Source: Candidatus Poribacteria bacterium (GTDB lineage: Bacteria > Poribacteria > WGA-4E > WGA-3G). Taken from it: a DNA stretch of 64,000 bases. The stretch lies in assembly GCA_022825665.1 (NCBI GenBank), contig JAJDWI010000153.1:1-64000 (forward strand). Direction: 5' to 3'. The notes under the pieces were generated by a model. It saw only the letters and a program-made list of their open reading frames with translations, searched no databases and had not been told where the DNA came from. Below, piece after piece: positions 62,858 to 64,000 of this stretch (position 1 is the stretch's first letter; each line of letters opens with the position of its first letter). The translations under genes and the position numbers were made by a program.

Positions 62858-64000
62858 CTAAGGATTCAACCGTTTCACTAAATCTTCACGGGTTGTAGGT
62901 GTATTCAAGTCCATTAGGTATACATGAAAATTATCACTTCTATCTGACACAAATGCTATGTAACGCCCATCAGGAGAAAATGTAGGTTGAATTGACCTAC
63001 CTATATCACTTGTTATTTGACGTTCATTTTTTCCATCGGAATCTATGAGATATATCTCCCAATCTCCATATCTTGCGGACATATAGACGATTTTCTTTCC
63101 ATCAGGTGAAACAGATGGGGAATAACAATCAAAACGGTTTGGATTGAAATGTTTTTCGTTTTTTCCATCAATATCAATTGTGTATAACTGGTTCAGATCA
63201 TTTCTTGAAGAAACAAATATAATAGTTTCTTCATTTGGAAAGAATGCAGGACTTCCTTCATCAGTTTCATTATGAGTAATACGTTGAGGTTTGATGTTCT
63301 CTGTCGTATATTCCGCAAAGTCAAGATTCCTCAAATCAATTAGATACAATTCCAAGTTTCCATCAGTATTGGATTCGTAAACTACCATATTACCAGATGG
63401 TGATGCGCTTGGCACGCGAGCACCGAAACTAATCGGTAATACTGCATGTGTAATCTTGCTATGGATGTGCGTGATGTTAAAACCTGCATATATTGGGGTT
63501 GAGCCACTACTCTGAATAACGAGTTTGATTTCACGCGTTGATTTTGGTTCACTACTATAGAATATATAATTTGGAGTTTTCAGGAATGCAGGAGAATTGT
63601 CATTAAAATCGGTTGAGTAGGTTACCCGACGATGAATGCGTCCATTTAAATCCATTATATAGATTTCACCATTATCAAGACGAAATGATGCGAAAGCAAT
63701 TTGAGAACCGGCTGGTGAAAAGGTAGGTGAATAGTTATCAGAATCTCCAGTTGTTAGTTGTTTAGAGGTGTAACTATCTCCAACAAGTTCAATTATTCTT
63801 TTAATTACTATGGGGTCTGATGTGGTTTTTTGGACAATATTGAGTATTTGGTATGCTGAATCTCTGTCACCATATATCAGATATGTGTTTGCTAATTCAA
63901 GTCTTGCACTAATAAGGTTCTTTGGTTGTGATGCATATAGTTGTGATGCCTTCTGAAACTGTAGAACCGCCTCATTGTACCGTCCCAATTCATTATATCC
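62858..64000 (-). CDS. TPR/TolB-like beta-propeller protein (5' end outside window)
   Basis: A C-terminal part of at least 380 residues. The reading frame stays open to the window edge and reads GYNELGRYNEAVLQFQKAS, a TPR, so the track's TTG start is an artefact. After two TPR units come about five WD40-like PD40 blades with repeated FSPAGSQIAFASF, VSPDGKKIVYMSA and FSPDGRYIAFVSDR. Such proteins are usually periplasmic or outer-membrane lipoproteins related to TolB. The stop is 51 bases before the MDR gene start. Confidence 0.8.
   Translation of the reverse strand, partial: GYNELGRYNEAVLQFQKASQLYASQPKNLISARLELANTYLIYGDRDSAYQILNIVQKTTSDPIVIKRIIELVGDSYTSKQLTTGDSDNYSPTFSPAGSQIAFASFRLDNGEIYIMDLNGRIHRRVTYSTDFNDNSPAFLKTPNYIFYSSEPKSTREIKLVIQSSGSTPIYAGFNITHIHSKITHAVLPISFGARVPSASPSGNMVVYESNTDGNLELYLIDLRNLDFAEYTTENIKPQRITHNETDEGSPAFFPNEETIIFVSSRNDLNQLYTIDIDGKNEKHFNPNRFDCYSPSVSPDGKKIVYMSARYGDWEIYLIDSDGKNERQITSDIGRSIQPTFSPDGRYIAFVSDRSDNFHVYLMDLNTPTTREDLVKRLNP

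Overview
The window reads as a chromosomal segment of an uncultured Gram-negative bacterium with fairly low GC (around 40% by eye). It has an outer membrane: there is an Omp85-type protein, several lipobox lipoproteins and exported beta-propeller/transglutaminase proteins. Formylglycine sulfatases, PhyH dioxygenases, SUMF1-domain proteins, ThuA and enolase-superfamily enzymes, MDR dehydrogenases of the 'GTEL/GSEL' type and a DUF6785-like membrane protein occur together. That mix is what I associate with Candidatus Poribacteria and related planctomycete-like lineages. This is an inference from gene content; no search was run.

Layout. 0.2-7.8 kb: MFS transporter, an FRG-domain/TPR gene pair, two type I sulfatases and a divergent D-2-hydroxyacid dehydrogenase. 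7.8-8.8 kb: a gene-free island of short repeats with an inserted palindromic MITE-like element. 8.8-13.3 kb: an XPB-like helicase with its Bax1/DUF790 nuclease partner, an AAA-ATPase/PD-(D/E)XK fusion and a one-repeat WD40 relic. 13.3-17.4 kb: ThuA and mandelate-racemase-like catabolic genes, two lipoproteins and a PHP phosphoesterase. 17.5-28.8 kb: an eleven-gene complex I operon (nuoABCDHIJKLMN) without nuoEFG. 28.8-31.7 kb: tRNA-Gln, DUF1801, tRNA-Glu and a YyaL-type thioredoxin-domain protein. 31.7-37.3 kb: SUMF1 lipoprotein, then a minus-strand block with PhyH, a J-domain/SUMF1 fusion, a MazF-type toxin-antitoxin pair, and a HAD/SnoaL/TenA-like operon. 37.3-41.9 kb: two more repeat islands around PhyH, DUF202 and MDR genes. 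41.9-46.9 kb: a chimeric nucleotidyltransferase, a LarA-like protein, and the t6A pair tsaD-tsaC, with a second MITE copy just upstream of tsaD. 47.0-50.7 kb: a corrinoid protein, a RACo-like activator and a homocysteine methyltransferase. 50.8-53.2 kb: DUF402, a DegT aminotransferase and a hypothetical. 53.4-64.0 kb (minus): a polytopic membrane protein, Omp85, VWA/BatA, transglutaminase, RsmC-like methyltransferase, MDR dehydrogenase and a TPR/TolB-like protein cut by the window edge.

How the genes fit together. The Nuo operon would give a proton-pumping quinone reductase fed by a donor other than a NuoEFG module encoded here. The corrinoid, RACo and Hcy-methyltransferase genes look like a split B12 methyl-transfer system with its own reductive reactivator. 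The tsaD-tsaC pair makes the t6A modification of tRNA. Sulfatases, ThuA, racemase, dehydrogenases and PhyH suggest breakdown of sulfated or complex host-derived carbohydrates and lipids. The repeat islands are the clearest non-coding feature: three islands share one composite module, and one carries a MITE whose empty target site can be read in another island.
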